Notes under the pieces: generated by a model
Database searches by the model: none
What the model was told of the DNA's origin: nothing
The model's input: the letters and a program-made list of their open reading frames with translations, nothing else
Position numbers and translations under genes: made by a program
Shown: one piece after another, positions 25,152 to 35,252 of the stretch
Numbering within the stretch: the first letter of the stretch is position 1
How the letters are laid out: each line of letters begins with the position of its first letter
Assembly: GCF_013388255.1 (NCBI RefSeq)
Contig: NZ_CP058215.1
Location: forward strand, 248,001 to 312,000
Length of the DNA: 64,000 nt
Source of the DNA: Methanolobus zinderi
Lineage (GTDB): Archaea; Halobacteriota; Methanosarcinia; Methanosarcinales; Methanosarcinaceae
Direction: 5' to 3'

Positions 25152-26993
25152 TCATTTTACCTTTTTAACATGACGCAGGTCGACTGCCACGCCACGGCCT
25201 GACTCCTGCATCTCGGTCCCGCTCATGGCGGTCCTGCCAACACATATTGCTTTCTTTCCGCTTACAAATACTTCATCACCGGGTCTGATCTGCGGATCCG
25301 CTTTTATAACTCCGGGTGCAAGCAGGGATCCCCTGGGTACGAAATCGTCAATTTCCACAATGTATTTTCCGGATTCTATCATACGCTCGGCGCCCTCGAT
25401 GGTGACAGCAAGCGTGCCGTACTGGGGTATCAGGGTGACAAGTTGCTTTTTTCCCTCAAATATCTGATACTTGGGGAATGGTCCTTTTACTATTGAACTC
25501 TCAGGCACAAGTATCTCCGCAGAGCCTTTGCCAAACTGGTAATCTGCAAGGCAGCGCATCATGTCCTTCTTACGCTCTTCCACGTTACGTGCCCGACCTT
25601 CGGTGTGTTTTGACAGCTCTTCCCTCAGTCTTTTGAGTGAATCAGGGGATGTCACACTGCCTGAAGCTGTGAATAGCATCTCTATCCCGAGTCTTTCAGA
25701 AACCGTTTCGCATATCTGTCTGTAGGCACCCTCCACATGGGCAACAATGACACCGTACTTATTTTTCCTGAGATATTTTTCCAGGCAGCCTGCGACCCAT
25801 TCACGCTCTTCGGCATCCCAGTAGCCAGTCACTGCGGTATCATAGTGTGCTGCAGGGTAGGTAAGCTCCAGTTCCCTGGGGACTATCCCCATGGGTGATG
25901 TTATTATGATCTCATGCACAAAACGGCGCTTATCTCCTATGGCTTTGATGAACTTCCAGTGGGAGTTGGATATGGAATATGGCTTTTTTGCGGAGCATGG
26001 CAGCAGTACCAGTACGTCTGCTTCAGGAGGGGTGTAGCGTTGTTGAATCCTTTGTGCAAATCTTACGACCTCAACCCTGCTGAGTGATTCACTGCTGTTT
26101 GCCAGCATCTCGTTGGATCTGGCAAGGGGACTTTTCTCTTCCAGATACTCATATTCACTGTCTGCGAGCCTCAAAAGTGCTGTCAGCCAGGGTCGTGTCC
26201 TGCACTGTCCCTCCACATATTCGCGTAGCATGCCGGCACGTATCTTTTCTCTTACAAGTACAAGTTCTGATTCCAGAGCATTGAGGTTATGCTTTTCAAG
26301 GACCTTCGCTCTCTCTCTCTTTTCCATTTCCCTGAGCTCGGTTGCACTTGTTCCCGCGCATGCTTCACACCTGCAGGGCAGCTCGGTAAGTGAATCAAGA
26401 TAGAATCTGCCCGCTGTTGTGAGGAATATGTCACTGTGGGCTGCGACAAGGGCCTTTGTATTATCAACGATATCTACTCCCAGATATATCAGCATGGCAA
26501 GGTTTTCGGGCAGGCAGATATTGGGTGTATAGACCGCGGTATCAGCTGCAATACCTTTCTTCATCTCAATCAGTTCATTGAAGAACTGCCTTGCATTGTT
26601 CTCAAAACAGCCGGCACCTTCCAGGATATACATATCCCTGGCATCTGAGCTGCAGCCGGGTCTGTATATTTCTCCGGTGGGGCCCTCGCTGTCAGGATCA
26701 TACCGGCATGTTGCAGAGTCTTTTATTTCCTCAGGGACCTCAGGAGGGTATGACTGGTGAGGCAGAATCACCAGTGAGTTATCTTTAACAGCTTCACGTA
26801 TTTTTTTAAAATTCCTTTCTGCCTCTTCGAAAGACCCTGATCCCCAGACTGACCCTGCATCCGTTATCAGGCTGTCCTCTGAGCTTAAGGTCCTGGTATC
26901 TATTATATAAGGGGTCTGCGCGGTCTCACCGAAAATCAGCTTACCGATACGGGCGGCTCCGTCCCGTTGCAGTACCTCAAAGTATCGTGTCAT
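25152..26993 (-). CDS. arcS: Archaeosine synthase ArcS
   Basis: 613 residues. The N-terminal half is TGT-like but lacks the TGT active-site Asp. The middle region, diagnostic for ArcS (DUF5591), has the LVLLPCSAKKPYSISNSHW motif, with the Cys-Ser-Ala-Lys-Lys core. The C-terminal ~80 residues are a PUA domain (VEIDDFVPRGSLLAPGVIKA) that binds tRNA. ArcS modifies preQ0 at position 15 of tRNA towards archaeosine (G+), stabilising the tRNA core. The TgtA that inserts preQ0 is also in this window, at 50.6-52.1 kb. A zinc-like cluster CRCEAC is visible near residue 210. No strong ribosome binding site, so the mRNA may be leaderless. Confidence 0.92.
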   Translation of the reverse strand: MTRYFEVLQRDGAARIGKLIFGETAQTPYIIDTRTLSSEDSLITDAGSVWGSGSFEEAERNFKKIREAVKDNSLVILPHQSYPPEVPEEIKDSATCRYDPDSEGPTGEIYRPGCSSDARDMYILEGAGCFENNARQFFNELIEMKKGIAADTAVYTPNICLPENLAMLIYLGVDIVDNTKALVAAHSDIFLTTAGRFYLDSLTELPCRCEACAGTSATELREMEKRERAKVLEKHNLNALESELVLVREKIRAGMLREYVEGQCRTRPWLTALLRLADSEYEYLEEKSPLARSNEMLANSSESLSRVEVVRFAQRIQQRYTPPEADVLVLLPCSAKKPYSISNSHWKFIKAIGDKRRFVHEIIITSPMGIVPRELELTYPAAHYDTAVTGYWDAEEREWVAGCLEKYLRKNKYGVIVAHVEGAYRQICETVSERLGIEMLFTASGSVTSPDSLKRLREELSKHTEGRARNVEERKKDMMRCLADYQFGKGSAEILVPESSIVKGPFPKYQIFEGKKQLVTLIPQYGTLAVTIEGAERMIESGKYIVEIDDFVPRGSLLAPGVIKADPQIRPGDEVFVSGKKAICVGRTAMSGTEMQESGRGVAVDLRHVKKVK

Positions 26994-27078
26994 CGCTGGC
27001 TAAATGTTGCAGGTAGATGTAAAGCTTTGCCATCACCAACAAGTATAAATGTTATATTCTTAGTTAAAAACTGATTCC

Positions 27079-28461
27079 ATGCAAAATACCGTTCTACTTG
27101 AAAAGTTGCAGGAGATCGCTGGTAAAAAAAGGGTTTCCACCTCAACTGCAGATCTTTATTGTTATTCTTGTGATGCTTCCCAGATAAGGGGAATGCCTGA
27201 TTTTGTGATCAGGCCGGATACCACCGAACAGGTATCAGAGATAGTGAAACTTGCATATGATAATGATATTTCCATAACAGCCAGGGGTGCCGGTACGGGA
27301 CTTGCCGGAGGAGCAGTACCCGTGGAAGGTGGCATTGTGCTTGATATGTCGGCTATGAACCATCTGGTCGAGATGGACCTTGATAACCTGCAGGTTGTGG
27401 TCGAGCCGGGGATCGTCCAGGAGAAGCTGAATGCAGAACTTGAACCCTATGGTTTTTTCTTTCCGCCGGATCCCGGAAGCTCTGCCATGTGCACACTGGG
27501 CGGACTCATTGCCAATAACGGAAGCGGAATGCGCTCTGTGAAGTATGGTACCACCCGCAACTATGTGCTTGGCCTTGAAGTTGTACTGGCTGACGGGACA
27601 ATTATAAACACAGGCTCAAAAACCATGAAATCCGTGGCAGGTTATTCTCTTACAGATCTTTTCGTGGGTTCTGAAGGAACACTCGGGATAATAACCAGGG
27701 CCACACTGAAGGTGAGGGCACTGCCACAGGAGCGCTCGGTATTGCTTGCTTCCTTTGAGGATCCGGAACTTGCCGGAAAGGCAGTTGTAAAGGTACTGTC
27801 CTCGGGAATAATCCCTTCTGCATGTGAGATACTTGACAGTAATATCATTCAGGCCATCAATGCCTATGACCCCCATATAGGAATTCCCGAAGTGGGAGCC
27901 ATCCTGCTCTTTGAGGTGGATGGTACCGAGAACTCCGTGCATGAAGGAATCGAGATGATAGAGCAAGTCTGCAAGTCCCTGGCCATAGATATCAAGACGG
28001 CAGCCAACAAGGAAGAGCGTGATGAGATATGGGCTGCCAGAAGGCTTGTGGGGGCAGCGGTCTCACGCCTTGATCCTCTGCGTACCCGTGTATACGTGGG
28101 CGAGGATATCGGCGTACCCATAAAGGAAATCCCACAGATGCTGCACAAGGTACGTGAGATATCCGATGAGTTCGACCTGCCGATCATGACATACGGACAC
28201 ATCGGTGACGGGAACCTGCACACAGGAATGTGTATCGATGTGCTAGAAGATGGTGACTGGGAGAAACTCAACAGTGCAGCCGATAAGATACACCATACTG
28301 CCATCAGGATGGGTGGTACTGTGACCGCCGAGCACGGTGTCGGTGGTGCAAGAAGCGAGTACCTTGAACTTGAACTTGGGAATGCCCTGGATGTAATGAT
28401 GACGATCAAGAAGGCTCTCGACCCGAAGGGAATACTCAATCCGGGTAAGATGGGGGTCTGA
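27079..28461 (+). CDS. FAD-linked oxidase subunit, GlcD/D-lactate dehydrogenase type
   Basis: 460 residues. The PCMH-type FAD-binding motif ITARGAGTGLAGGAVPV and GGLIANNGSGMRSVKYG are typical of GlcD and D-lactate dehydrogenase subunits. The C-terminal half carries the substrate cap, with MTYGHIGDGNLHTGM and TAEHGVGG (conserved His/Glu around FAD and substrate). The next gene encodes an iron-sulfur CCG protein, so together they form a GlcDF-like oxidoreductase for a 2-hydroxyacid. D-lactate is the common suggestion in Methanosarcina, but the substrate cannot be read from sequence. A TATA-like GTATAAATG lies 30 bp before the ATG. Confidence 0.9.
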   Translation: MQNTVLLEKLQEIAGKKRVSTSTADLYCYSCDASQIRGMPDFVIRPDTTEQVSEIVKLAYDNDISITARGAGTGLAGGAVPVEGGIVLDMSAMNHLVEMDLDNLQVVVEPGIVQEKLNAELEPYGFFFPPDPGSSAMCTLGGLIANNGSGMRSVKYGTTRNYVLGLEVVLADGTIINTGSKTMKSVAGYSLTDLFVGSEGTLGIITRATLKVRALPQERSVLLASFEDPELAGKAVVKVLSSGIIPSACEILDSNIIQAINAYDPHIGIPEVGAILLFEVDGTENSVHEGIEMIEQVCKSLAIDIKTAANKEERDEIWAARRLVGAAVSRLDPLRTRVYVGEDIGVPIKEIPQMLHKVREISDEFDLPIMTYGHIGDGNLHTGMCIDVLEDGDWEKLNSAADKIHHTAIRMGGTVTAEHGVGGARSEYLELELGNALDVMMTIKKALDPKGILNPGKMGV

Positions 28462-28463
28462 GC

Positions 28464-29519
28464 ATGGATCATGATATGCGTTCAATACTGAAATGTGTCA
28501 GGTGTGGAACGTGTCGTTCGGTCTGTCCGGTCTTTGATGTTGTGGGCTGGGAATCCGCCAGTGCCAGGGGACGTATGCTTGTGGCACATGGTGTCTCCAT
28601 GGGTCTTGAGGCGGATAAGGATGTGCTCGACAGCCTGAACATGTGCACTACCTGCGGACTCTGTGAGCAACTGTGTCCTTCCGGTGCAGCACCTCCCGAG
28701 GTTGTGGAGAATACCCGACATCAGCTCGTACTCCACGGTAAGATGACCGATGCCCAGAGGGATATTGCAGGCAGGGCAAATGAGCTTGGCAATGCTCTGG
28801 GTGAGGAAAAGGAAAGGATGGACTGGCTTGGTGAATCTGCAAAGGATGTCACGGAAAAGGCGGACTACGTCTTCTTTGCGGGATGTCTGGGTTCATACAG
28901 GTATCCTGAACTTACAAAGAGGACCTTCGATATACTGAAGAAGTTCGGTGTGACAGTACTAAAGGAAGAGGTATGCTGTGGCTCCCCGCTTCTGAGAACC
29001 GGGTCTGATCCGTCAGAGCTTATATCAAAGAACCTGGATCAGATCAAAAAGACGGGTGCACATACGGTAATCACCGGTTGTGCAGGATGTTTTACAGCTC
29101 TTAGGAACGATTATCCGGAAGACCTCAAGGTTGTCCATGTAACCGAATTCCTGGCTGAGCGTCTGGCCGAGATGGACCTGAAGAAACTTGACCTGAAGGT
29201 CAGCTATCACGACCCGTGTCATCTGGGAAGGTGCAACGGTGTCTTTGATGCACCAAGAGAACTTATTAAGGCGGTATCCAATCTTGAGGAAATGGAGAGC
29301 AACCGTGAAAAAGCAAGATGTTGCGGTGCAGGCGGCGGTGTGCTCAAAGGTTATCCCGAACTGTCCCTGGAGCTCTCAAAGAGAAGACTTGAGGAGATGC
29401 CAGAAGATGTGGATTATCTTATAACCGCATGTCCTTTGTGCAGGACGAACCTCAAACGTGGGGAACCGAAGGTCGAGATACTGGATATCATCGATCTGCT
29501 TGAGATGGCTATGGAATAG
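28464..29519 (+). CDS. Iron-sulfur CCG-domain subunit, GlcF/HdrD-like
   Basis: 351 residues. Two [4Fe-4S] motifs open the protein (CVRCGTCRSVCPVF and CTTCGLCEQLCPSG). Two CCG domains follow, each ending in a CCG motif (VCCGSPLL and CCGAGGGV), as in GlcF, LutA and HdrB/D. It is the electron-accepting partner of the preceding FAD subunit, two bases away. Electrons from 2-hydroxyacid oxidation could pass to methanophenazine, a quinone-like carrier or a heterodisulfide-like site; this is inference. No membrane helix, so peripheral or soluble. Confidence 0.9.
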   Translation: MDHDMRSILKCVRCGTCRSVCPVFDVVGWESASARGRMLVAHGVSMGLEADKDVLDSLNMCTTCGLCEQLCPSGAAPPEVVENTRHQLVLHGKMTDAQRDIAGRANELGNALGEEKERMDWLGESAKDVTEKADYVFFAGCLGSYRYPELTKRTFDILKKFGVTVLKEEVCCGSPLLRTGSDPSELISKNLDQIKKTGAHTVITGCAGCFTALRNDYPEDLKVVHVTEFLAERLAEMDLKKLDLKVSYHDPCHLGRCNGVFDAPRELIKAVSNLEEMESNREKARCCGAGGGVLKGYPELSLELSKRRLEEMPEDVDYLITACPLCRTNLKRGEPKVEILDIIDLLEMAME

Positions 29520-29549
29520 TCATTCAAGCTTTTTTGGTTTAAACTGAAA

Positions 29550-30371
29550 TTAAGTCTTAAGGGGCTCACTTGCCAGATCAGGTTTGATATGTTCTGATAT
29601 AGGTCTTGATTTCTGTTCATAGTACTCGAACAGTTCGTTTGCCCAATATATCGCTTCTTCGTTTTCGCAAAGAATATATTTATTATCAAATTTTTCCTTT
29701 TTGTCGAGCATATGCATCATCAGATGATTATCATGGAACATGAAGGACATAACATTCAGTTTTCCGGGATAGACGGAAAAACTGAACAAGTTGTTTTTGA
29801 GGAGTTTGTTAAAATCACCATAATTTTCACTATGTAATTTATCTGCCAGATCTTCAGAAAGGATAAAGTGAACTTTAAGACCTTTTTCTGCCATTTTAGA
29901 GAAAAGGCCAGGGAAGTTAGGATGAAAATAATTGGTTACACCGTAAAGGGATTCGGACTGCTCTGCAGCTCTGGAGAACTCCTTATCCATCTCATGCAGT
30001 TCTGTAACAGTGGGATTCACTATCCTGCAGTTGCCAAGTTCTTTTATTCTACTCAAAAGTATGGAGGGAATGAAATCCAGGTTACGGGTTCCCCAGTAAT
30101 CGATGTTTGTGTCAAGGAATTCCATTAATTCTATTGAAGGGGCGGTTTCATCAATAACCAATTTACCCATGGTCGTCAGCTCATAGGTATCATCGTAGTG
30201 ATCGATAAGGTGGTGCTCTTCAAGTATCCGGAGTTGTGGAAGCAGAGACTGTCTGTTCGTATCCACTGCATTCAGTAGAGTATCCATCTTTTTGGGACCG
30301 TCCTGCAGTAGCAGCAGGACATTTTTTCTTTTTTCAGATGCAAAGACAACATCCTGGAGAGCTCTTTTCAT
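29550..30371 (-). CDS. FilR1-type (Msr-like) winged-helix transcriptional regulator
   Basis: 273 residues. The N-terminal ~85 residues form an ArsR-like winged helix (VLLLLQDGPKKMDTLLNAVD; LPQLRILEEHHLI). The remaining part is the FilR1/DUF1724 domain, found almost exclusively in methanogens, including Msr proteins that regulate methyltransferase genes in Methanosarcina. It has a close relative 4.6 kb away (34218-35006) and a truncated relative between them. The gene is convergent with the glcF-like gene and its promoter faces the 374-bp AT-rich gap. Signal and target unknown. Confidence 0.88.
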   Translation of the reverse strand: MKRALQDVVFASEKRKNVLLLLQDGPKKMDTLLNAVDTNRQSLLPQLRILEEHHLIDHYDDTYELTTMGKLVIDETAPSIELMEFLDTNIDYWGTRNLDFIPSILLSRIKELGNCRIVNPTVTELHEMDKEFSRAAEQSESLYGVTNYFHPNFPGLFSKMAEKGLKVHFILSEDLADKLHSENYGDFNKLLKNNLFSFSVYPGKLNVMSFMFHDNHLMMHMLDKKEKFDNKYILCENEEAIYWANELFEYYEQKSRPISEHIKPDLASEPLKT

Positions 30372-30745
30372 TTTCTATCAGATCCTCTTTTTGTTTGACC
30401 TTTTTTATTTAACGCGACCTATAATGCAAAGCATTCTGTAATATAAAATCTTATCCATGTAAAGATTACCAATACCAAGTGAACGATAGTGATTCATAAT
30501 ACACTTGATTTGAATTTCCATTTTGGATCTGATGAATTTATCAGGTTAATTGCTTACTGATCCTATCATGCATTAACGGTTTAAAATCATAGATATCATT
30601 TGATAATAGTTATCTGCTAAAATTAAACATTCAATACTAAATTATGCGCGGATATTTTTATCTAACAGACTAAATATTCCTATCTTATTGCAGTAATCTG
30701 TACAGGTGATAATTTCCAGAATGCCTGTGTTCAGAAGGGGATAAT
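30372..30745. promoter_or_regulatory. AT-rich divergent promoter gap between two regulators
   Basis: 374 bp, strongly AT-rich, between the divergent FilR1 gene and the truncated wHTH gene. Contains several TATA-like strings and the near-palindrome TGATGAATTTATCA near 30528. No ORF with support. Probably holds promoters in both directions and may bind the regulators themselves. Confidence 0.4.
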
Positions 30746-31021
30746 TTGGAAAAGAAAAGCTTGATCGACGTACTGTTCAGATCGGAATTCAGGGTCAATA
30801 TATTACTTTTGTTGTATGAAGGAGGAAAAAGTCTGCATACTCTTGGTGAGAAACTCGATATAGAAAAACGTATAATTATTTCGCACCTTCAAATAATGGA
30901 AGACCATTATCTAATAAAAAGTGATTTGCACACATATGAATTGACTGCAATCGGTCTGGTTCTTACAAACAAAATCCTGCCTCTGCTGGACTGCCTTGGG
31001 GATATTGAATATATGCTTTGA
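30746..31021 (+). CDS. Truncated FilR1-family regulator: winged-helix domain only
   Basis: 91 residues from a TTG start with AAGGGG just upstream. The sequence closely follows the N-terminal winged helix of the two full FilR1 proteins nearby (LLLLYEGGKSLHTLGEKLD; SHLQIMEDHYLI; YELTAIGLVLTNKILP) but stops where the FilR1 sensory domain would begin. It may be a functional stand-alone DNA-binding protein, for instance a competitor of its paralogues, or the remains of a longer gene. A good ribosome binding site and intact frame favour expression. It precedes the broken chemotaxis-type gene by 164 bp. Confidence 0.65.
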   Translation: MEKKSLIDVLFRSEFRVNILLLLYEGGKSLHTLGEKLDIEKRIIISHLQIMEDHYLIKSDLHTYELTAIGLVLTNKILPLLDCLGDIEYML

Positions 31022-31185
31022 TCAGAAAATATCGGGGATTTTCAAAAGGCTGACCTTTAATTTGATTTTACTTAGTTCACTCTAATAAAAAGGAGAATTG
31101 TTAATATAGAACCTTGCTTGAATATAGTTATATCAGGTCACACTGGTAAATGTTCTAATATCCATCTCTTTGTGAAGGAAAAAAT

Positions 31186-34100
31186 ATGGCTGAAAATGGG
31201 AGCAGTATAAATACTACTAATGGCAATCAGGAAGTATCGGGTAGAAATAAATCCTCTAATAGTTTACCAAATAATAACAATAAATTAAATGGTAGTTTTC
31301 CTGTTGTTGGTATAGGTGCATCAGCTGGCGGACTGGATGCCCTCGAAAAATTTTTTTCTGCTGTTCCTACCGATACAGATATAGGTATGGCTTTTGCGGT
31401 AGTGCAACATCTGGCTCCTGATCATAAAAGTCTGCTTTCTGAGATTATCGAGCGGTATACAAGTATGGAAGTTTCTCAGGTCAAGGATGGGATGGCTGTT
31501 GAGTCAAATCATGTGTACATCATACCCCCAAACAGAGATATGATCATCACAAATGGCATATTGCATTTGATGGAGCCTGCCCAGCCACGTGGTTATCGCT
31601 CACCCATCGATATCTTCTTCCGGTCTCTGGCTTCGGATCAGAAGGAAATGGCAATTGGCATCGTGCTCTCAGGTACAGGAAGTGATGGTGAACAGGGAGT
31701 AAGGGCCATCAAAGGTGAGGGTGGTCTTGTGATGGTGCAAAACCCCGAACCAGCGAATACACCGGTATGCCCATGGGTGCTCTTAAAACAGGTCTTGTGG
31801 ACTATTCTATAGAACCTTCCGAGATGCCGGAATATCTCAAGGACTATGTGGACAATCTATTTAAGAAAATTGGTGATCTTCCTGCAATAGACGAAGATTC
31901 AATGGAGAAGATATTTGACGAATTACTGAACCAGACAGGCCATGATTTCTCTTTATATAAGCGGACAACGATTAACCGCCGTATAAAGCGCAGAATGGCG
32001 GTTCACCAGCTAAAGACACTTGACGGGTATGCAACCTATCTGGAACAGAATCATGATGAGGCAGAAGCTCTTTTCCGTGATCTGCTGATCAGTGTCACGA
32101 ACTTTTTCCGCAATCCTAAAACCTTTGATCAGGTTCAGAATAAGATAATTCCGAAATTGTTCAGACACAGGTCACCGGACGACACTATTCGTGTATGGGT
32201 GATAGGATGTTCTACTGGTGAGGAGGCATATTCCCTTGGGATCTTGCTTCAGGAACACATACAGGAACTGAAAAAAATTTCAAGGTACAGATATTTGCCA
32301 CGGACATTGATAAGTATAATATCGAAGAAGCTCGCAGGGGCGTCTATCCTGCCAGCATTTCAACCGACATTTCTTCTGAAAGACTGAAACGCTTTTTCAC
32401 TTATAACGCTGAAAATGACACTTACCGGATCAATAAAAATATCCGTGATATGATTATCTTTTCAGAACAGGACGTCATCAGGGATCCTCCCTTCTCTAAA
32501 ATAGATCTGCTTTCATGCAGGAACCTGCTGATCTATATGGATAAGGAAATACAAAAACATCTTATCCATCTGTTCCACTATTCATTGAAATCCGGTGGAT
32601 ACCTTTTGCTGGGCTCCTCTGAAAGTATCAAAGATTATTCCAATCTTTTCGATACAATAGATCGTCACTCAAAGATCTATAAGAGTAGGACGATCAGCAC
32701 TGAATATGGTACAATTATAGGGAAATATCTGCCGCCCAATGTAAAGAAGGACATTGATCGAAAAGCACCAGAAAAAGCTGTGAAAGAAAACAAAATGCAT
32801 ATGCGTGAGCTGACTGAGAGAAAACTCCTTCAGCGGCATACTCCTGCAGGAGCCCTCGTTGATGAGTATGGTGATATTCTCTACCTTCATGGAAGTGTAA
32901 ATCTTTATCTTGAAGTACTTCCGGGTGAACCGGGCTATAACATTCTTCAGATGTCCAGGCAGGGATTAAAGAATCCATTGATTGCAGCTCTTCGTAAAGC
33001 AAATGTTCATAAAACAGAAATAACGCGCCCGGATATAAGAGTAAAGGTCAATGGTGGTTTCAGGACTATAGACCTTATGGTCAGCCCGGTGGAAGATTCA
33101 TTTGATCGAAAATTATTCCTGGTTACTTTTTATCTTCACAGACATGCTCATGAAGGGGAAGTCACTCCAAGAAGCAAGTTTGAGTCTCCTGAAAGTACAG
33201 CAGATGAAGATAATGAGAGTATTGAAGTGCTTAAAGAGGAACTCAGAACCAAGGAAGAGTACCTTGAGGCATCAAACCAGGAACTTGAGGTCAAGAACGA
33301 AGAGCTCAAATCCTCCAATGAAGAGATGCAATCCATTAATGAAGAACTCCAGTCAACCAACGAGGAGCTGGAAACCTCCAGGGAAGAATTACATTCACTC
33401 AATGAAGAACTCGAGACCGTAAATGCCGAACTGCAGGCTAAAGTGAGCGAACTATCCCAGGCAAATGACGATATCAATAATATTCTGGATAATACAGGAA
33501 TGGGTATTGTTTTTGTAGATAATGACCTGCGTATACAGCGCTTCACTCCCGCAGCTACCAAGCTTATCAATCTGATACCCTCGGATGTGGGAAGACCTCT
33601 CAAACATACTGTTTCTAACTTCTCTAACTATGATGATCTCCTGCTAGATGTAGAAAAAGTACTCAATAGTGAAACAGCTGAGGATTTTGAAATCAAAACA
33701 GATGATGATGAATGGTTCATAGTAAATATTCGGCCTTACCTCACTATAGAAGGCAATACTGAAGGGGCAGTTATTACTTTTACTGACATCACCGCGCTAA
33801 AGAAGCTCAAGGAAAGACAGACAGAGATCGTAGAACTTATGCAACAGGTAATGCGTGAATCGGGAGATGCACTGGTTGTACAGGATATGGAAGGAAATAT
33901 CCTCTCCTGGAACCCAATGGCACAGAACATGTACGGATGGAGTGAAGAAGAAGCACTCCGGATGAATGTGATGGATATGATACCTGAGAATTCGGATGGG
34001 GAATTCTTATCCATATTAAAGAAGCTTTCAAAAGATGATATCCTGGAATCCTATAAACTGAAAAAACTAAGGAAAGATGAAAGATCTCTGGATGTATTGT

Positions 34101-34201
34101 TGACAGCAACTCCGTTGATCAATGAAAAAGGCAAGGTCCATTCGGTTATAACAGTAGAGAGGGAAATAAAGAAACGCGACTCACGGCACAAGCAGGAATA
34201 A
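31186..34201 (+). pseudogene. CheB-CheR-PAS fusion protein, broken by two frameshifts
   Basis: Three overlapping segments in different frames make one protein of about 1,005 residues. First is a Gln/Asn-rich leader of 40 residues and a CheB methylesterase domain (GIGASAGG, QHLAPDH and GTGSDGEQG give the Ser-His-Asp triad). Next is a CheR methyltransferase (NFFRNPKTF; GCSTGEEAYSL) whose SAM domain runs across the second break to FSEQDVIRDPPFSKIDLLSCRN. Then come a Glu-rich coiled coil (about 33225-33460) and two PAS domains. One base is missing near 31760-31767 (GCGAATACACC) and one near 32275-32281, inside an A7 run. The intact parts elsewhere are well conserved, so decay is recent or the breaks are sequencing errors. 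No histidine kinase domain follows. Confidence 0.85.
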
Positions 34202-34217
34202 AATCTTCTTTGGCCAT

Positions 34218-35006
34218 TTATCCTATTTCTATTATGGGTGTGGAGTTCTTTTTGTAATGTTCAAAAAGCTCTTTTCCCCATCCAAATACGTTTGGCCCGG
34301 AGAATATCAGTTTTTGGTTATCAGGTTTACCTTCTTTTGTCAATAGTTTGAACTTAATTGATTCTGAGCTCAGTGTGAATGAAATAAAACCAAGTTCTTC
34401 AGGATAGAGATAAAATGAAACAAGTTTCAGATCAATCAATTCTTTGAATTCTTCATAATAGTCTTTTTTAAGTTTCTCATATACTTCCCTGTTAATAACT
34501 ATCTCAACTTCTGTTATGTAGTCCGTCATCTCCACATAGAAATCATGGAATGTCGGATGCAGGGTAGATGTGATCTCGAACCAATAGTGAGAGTTTACTG
34601 CTTTTTCAAAAAATTCTTCATCAGTATCAAAGAATTCGTTTATGGATATGTCCTCTACTTGATAACTCCCAAGTCCGGGAATTTTCTTCAAAAGATCCTC
34701 AGGTATGAAGTCTATGTAATGAGTACCAAGATAGGCATGGTCTCCGCCGAATATATTTGCAGTACGCAGGAACTTTTCCATTTCATCGGTAATGAGCTTA
34801 CCTGTGGTTGTTAATTCATAGCTGTCATCTGATTTGGCTATCAGGTGGTTTTCCCTGAGTATCTTGAGCTGGGGAAGCAGTGCTGTCCTGCTGGTATCCA
34901 GCTCTTCGAGCAGTGTTTCCATTTCCTGCGAGCCTTCCTGTAACAATAAAAGTACGTTTTTCCTTTTTTCAGATGCAAGCAATACATCAGTAATTTGCTT
35001 TTTCAT
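34218..35006 (-). CDS. FilR1-type (Msr-like) winged-helix transcriptional regulator
   Basis: 262 residues from the ATG at 35006, whose start MKKQITDVLLASEKRKNVL aligns with the paralogue at 29550; a TTG seven codons earlier is less likely. The winged helix (LLLLQEGSQEMETLLEELD; LPQLKILRENHLI) and the FilR1 domain are both complete. It shares most of its layout with the upstream paralogue, but with clear divergence in the sensory half. The gene is convergent with the CheB-CheR-PAS gene, 16 bp between the ends, so the signalling protein is flanked by three members of this regulator family. Confidence 0.88.
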   Translation of the reverse strand: MKKQITDVLLASEKRKNVLLLLQEGSQEMETLLEELDTSRTALLPQLKILRENHLIAKSDDSYELTTTGKLITDEMEKFLRTANIFGGDHAYLGTHYIDFIPEDLLKKIPGLGSYQVEDISINEFFDTDEEFFEKAVNSHYWFEITSTLHPTFHDFYVEMTDYITEVEIVINREVYEKLKKDYYEEFKELIDLKLVSFYLYPEELGFISFTLSSESIKFKLLTKEGKPDNQKLIFSGPNVFGWGKELFEHYKKNSTPIIEIG

Positions 35007-35252
35007 CAGGTAACACCCACAGTTCAAGCTAACAAATAAGACCTGCTAGCTGGTTAAAAGTATTCTTGAACACAGTTATATACTTTACAGGCAGAAGTTT
35101 AATTTCCTTATTCTGGAAGGTCTTTACATTAATGTTTATTCCGCCACAGCTTTTACTGAAGCCGTACCATTTACCAGACCAAGCTACATTCTTTTTATCC
35201 TTTAGGACAAATTTATTTATTAGGCCATCGGTTGGAAGATCGGGTCCCGTTA

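Noticed and set aside
31060-31185. CRISPR-like or repeat array near the signalling region
   Set aside because: AT-rich sequence only; no regularly spaced identical repeats there or anywhere else in the window were noticed.
33148-33603. Ser-rich reverse-strand ORF of 151 codons opposite the CheB-CheR coiled coil
   Set aside because: Antisense of a Glu/Asn-rich coiled coil gives a Ser/Leu-rich open frame by codon bias; there is no start signal or domain.
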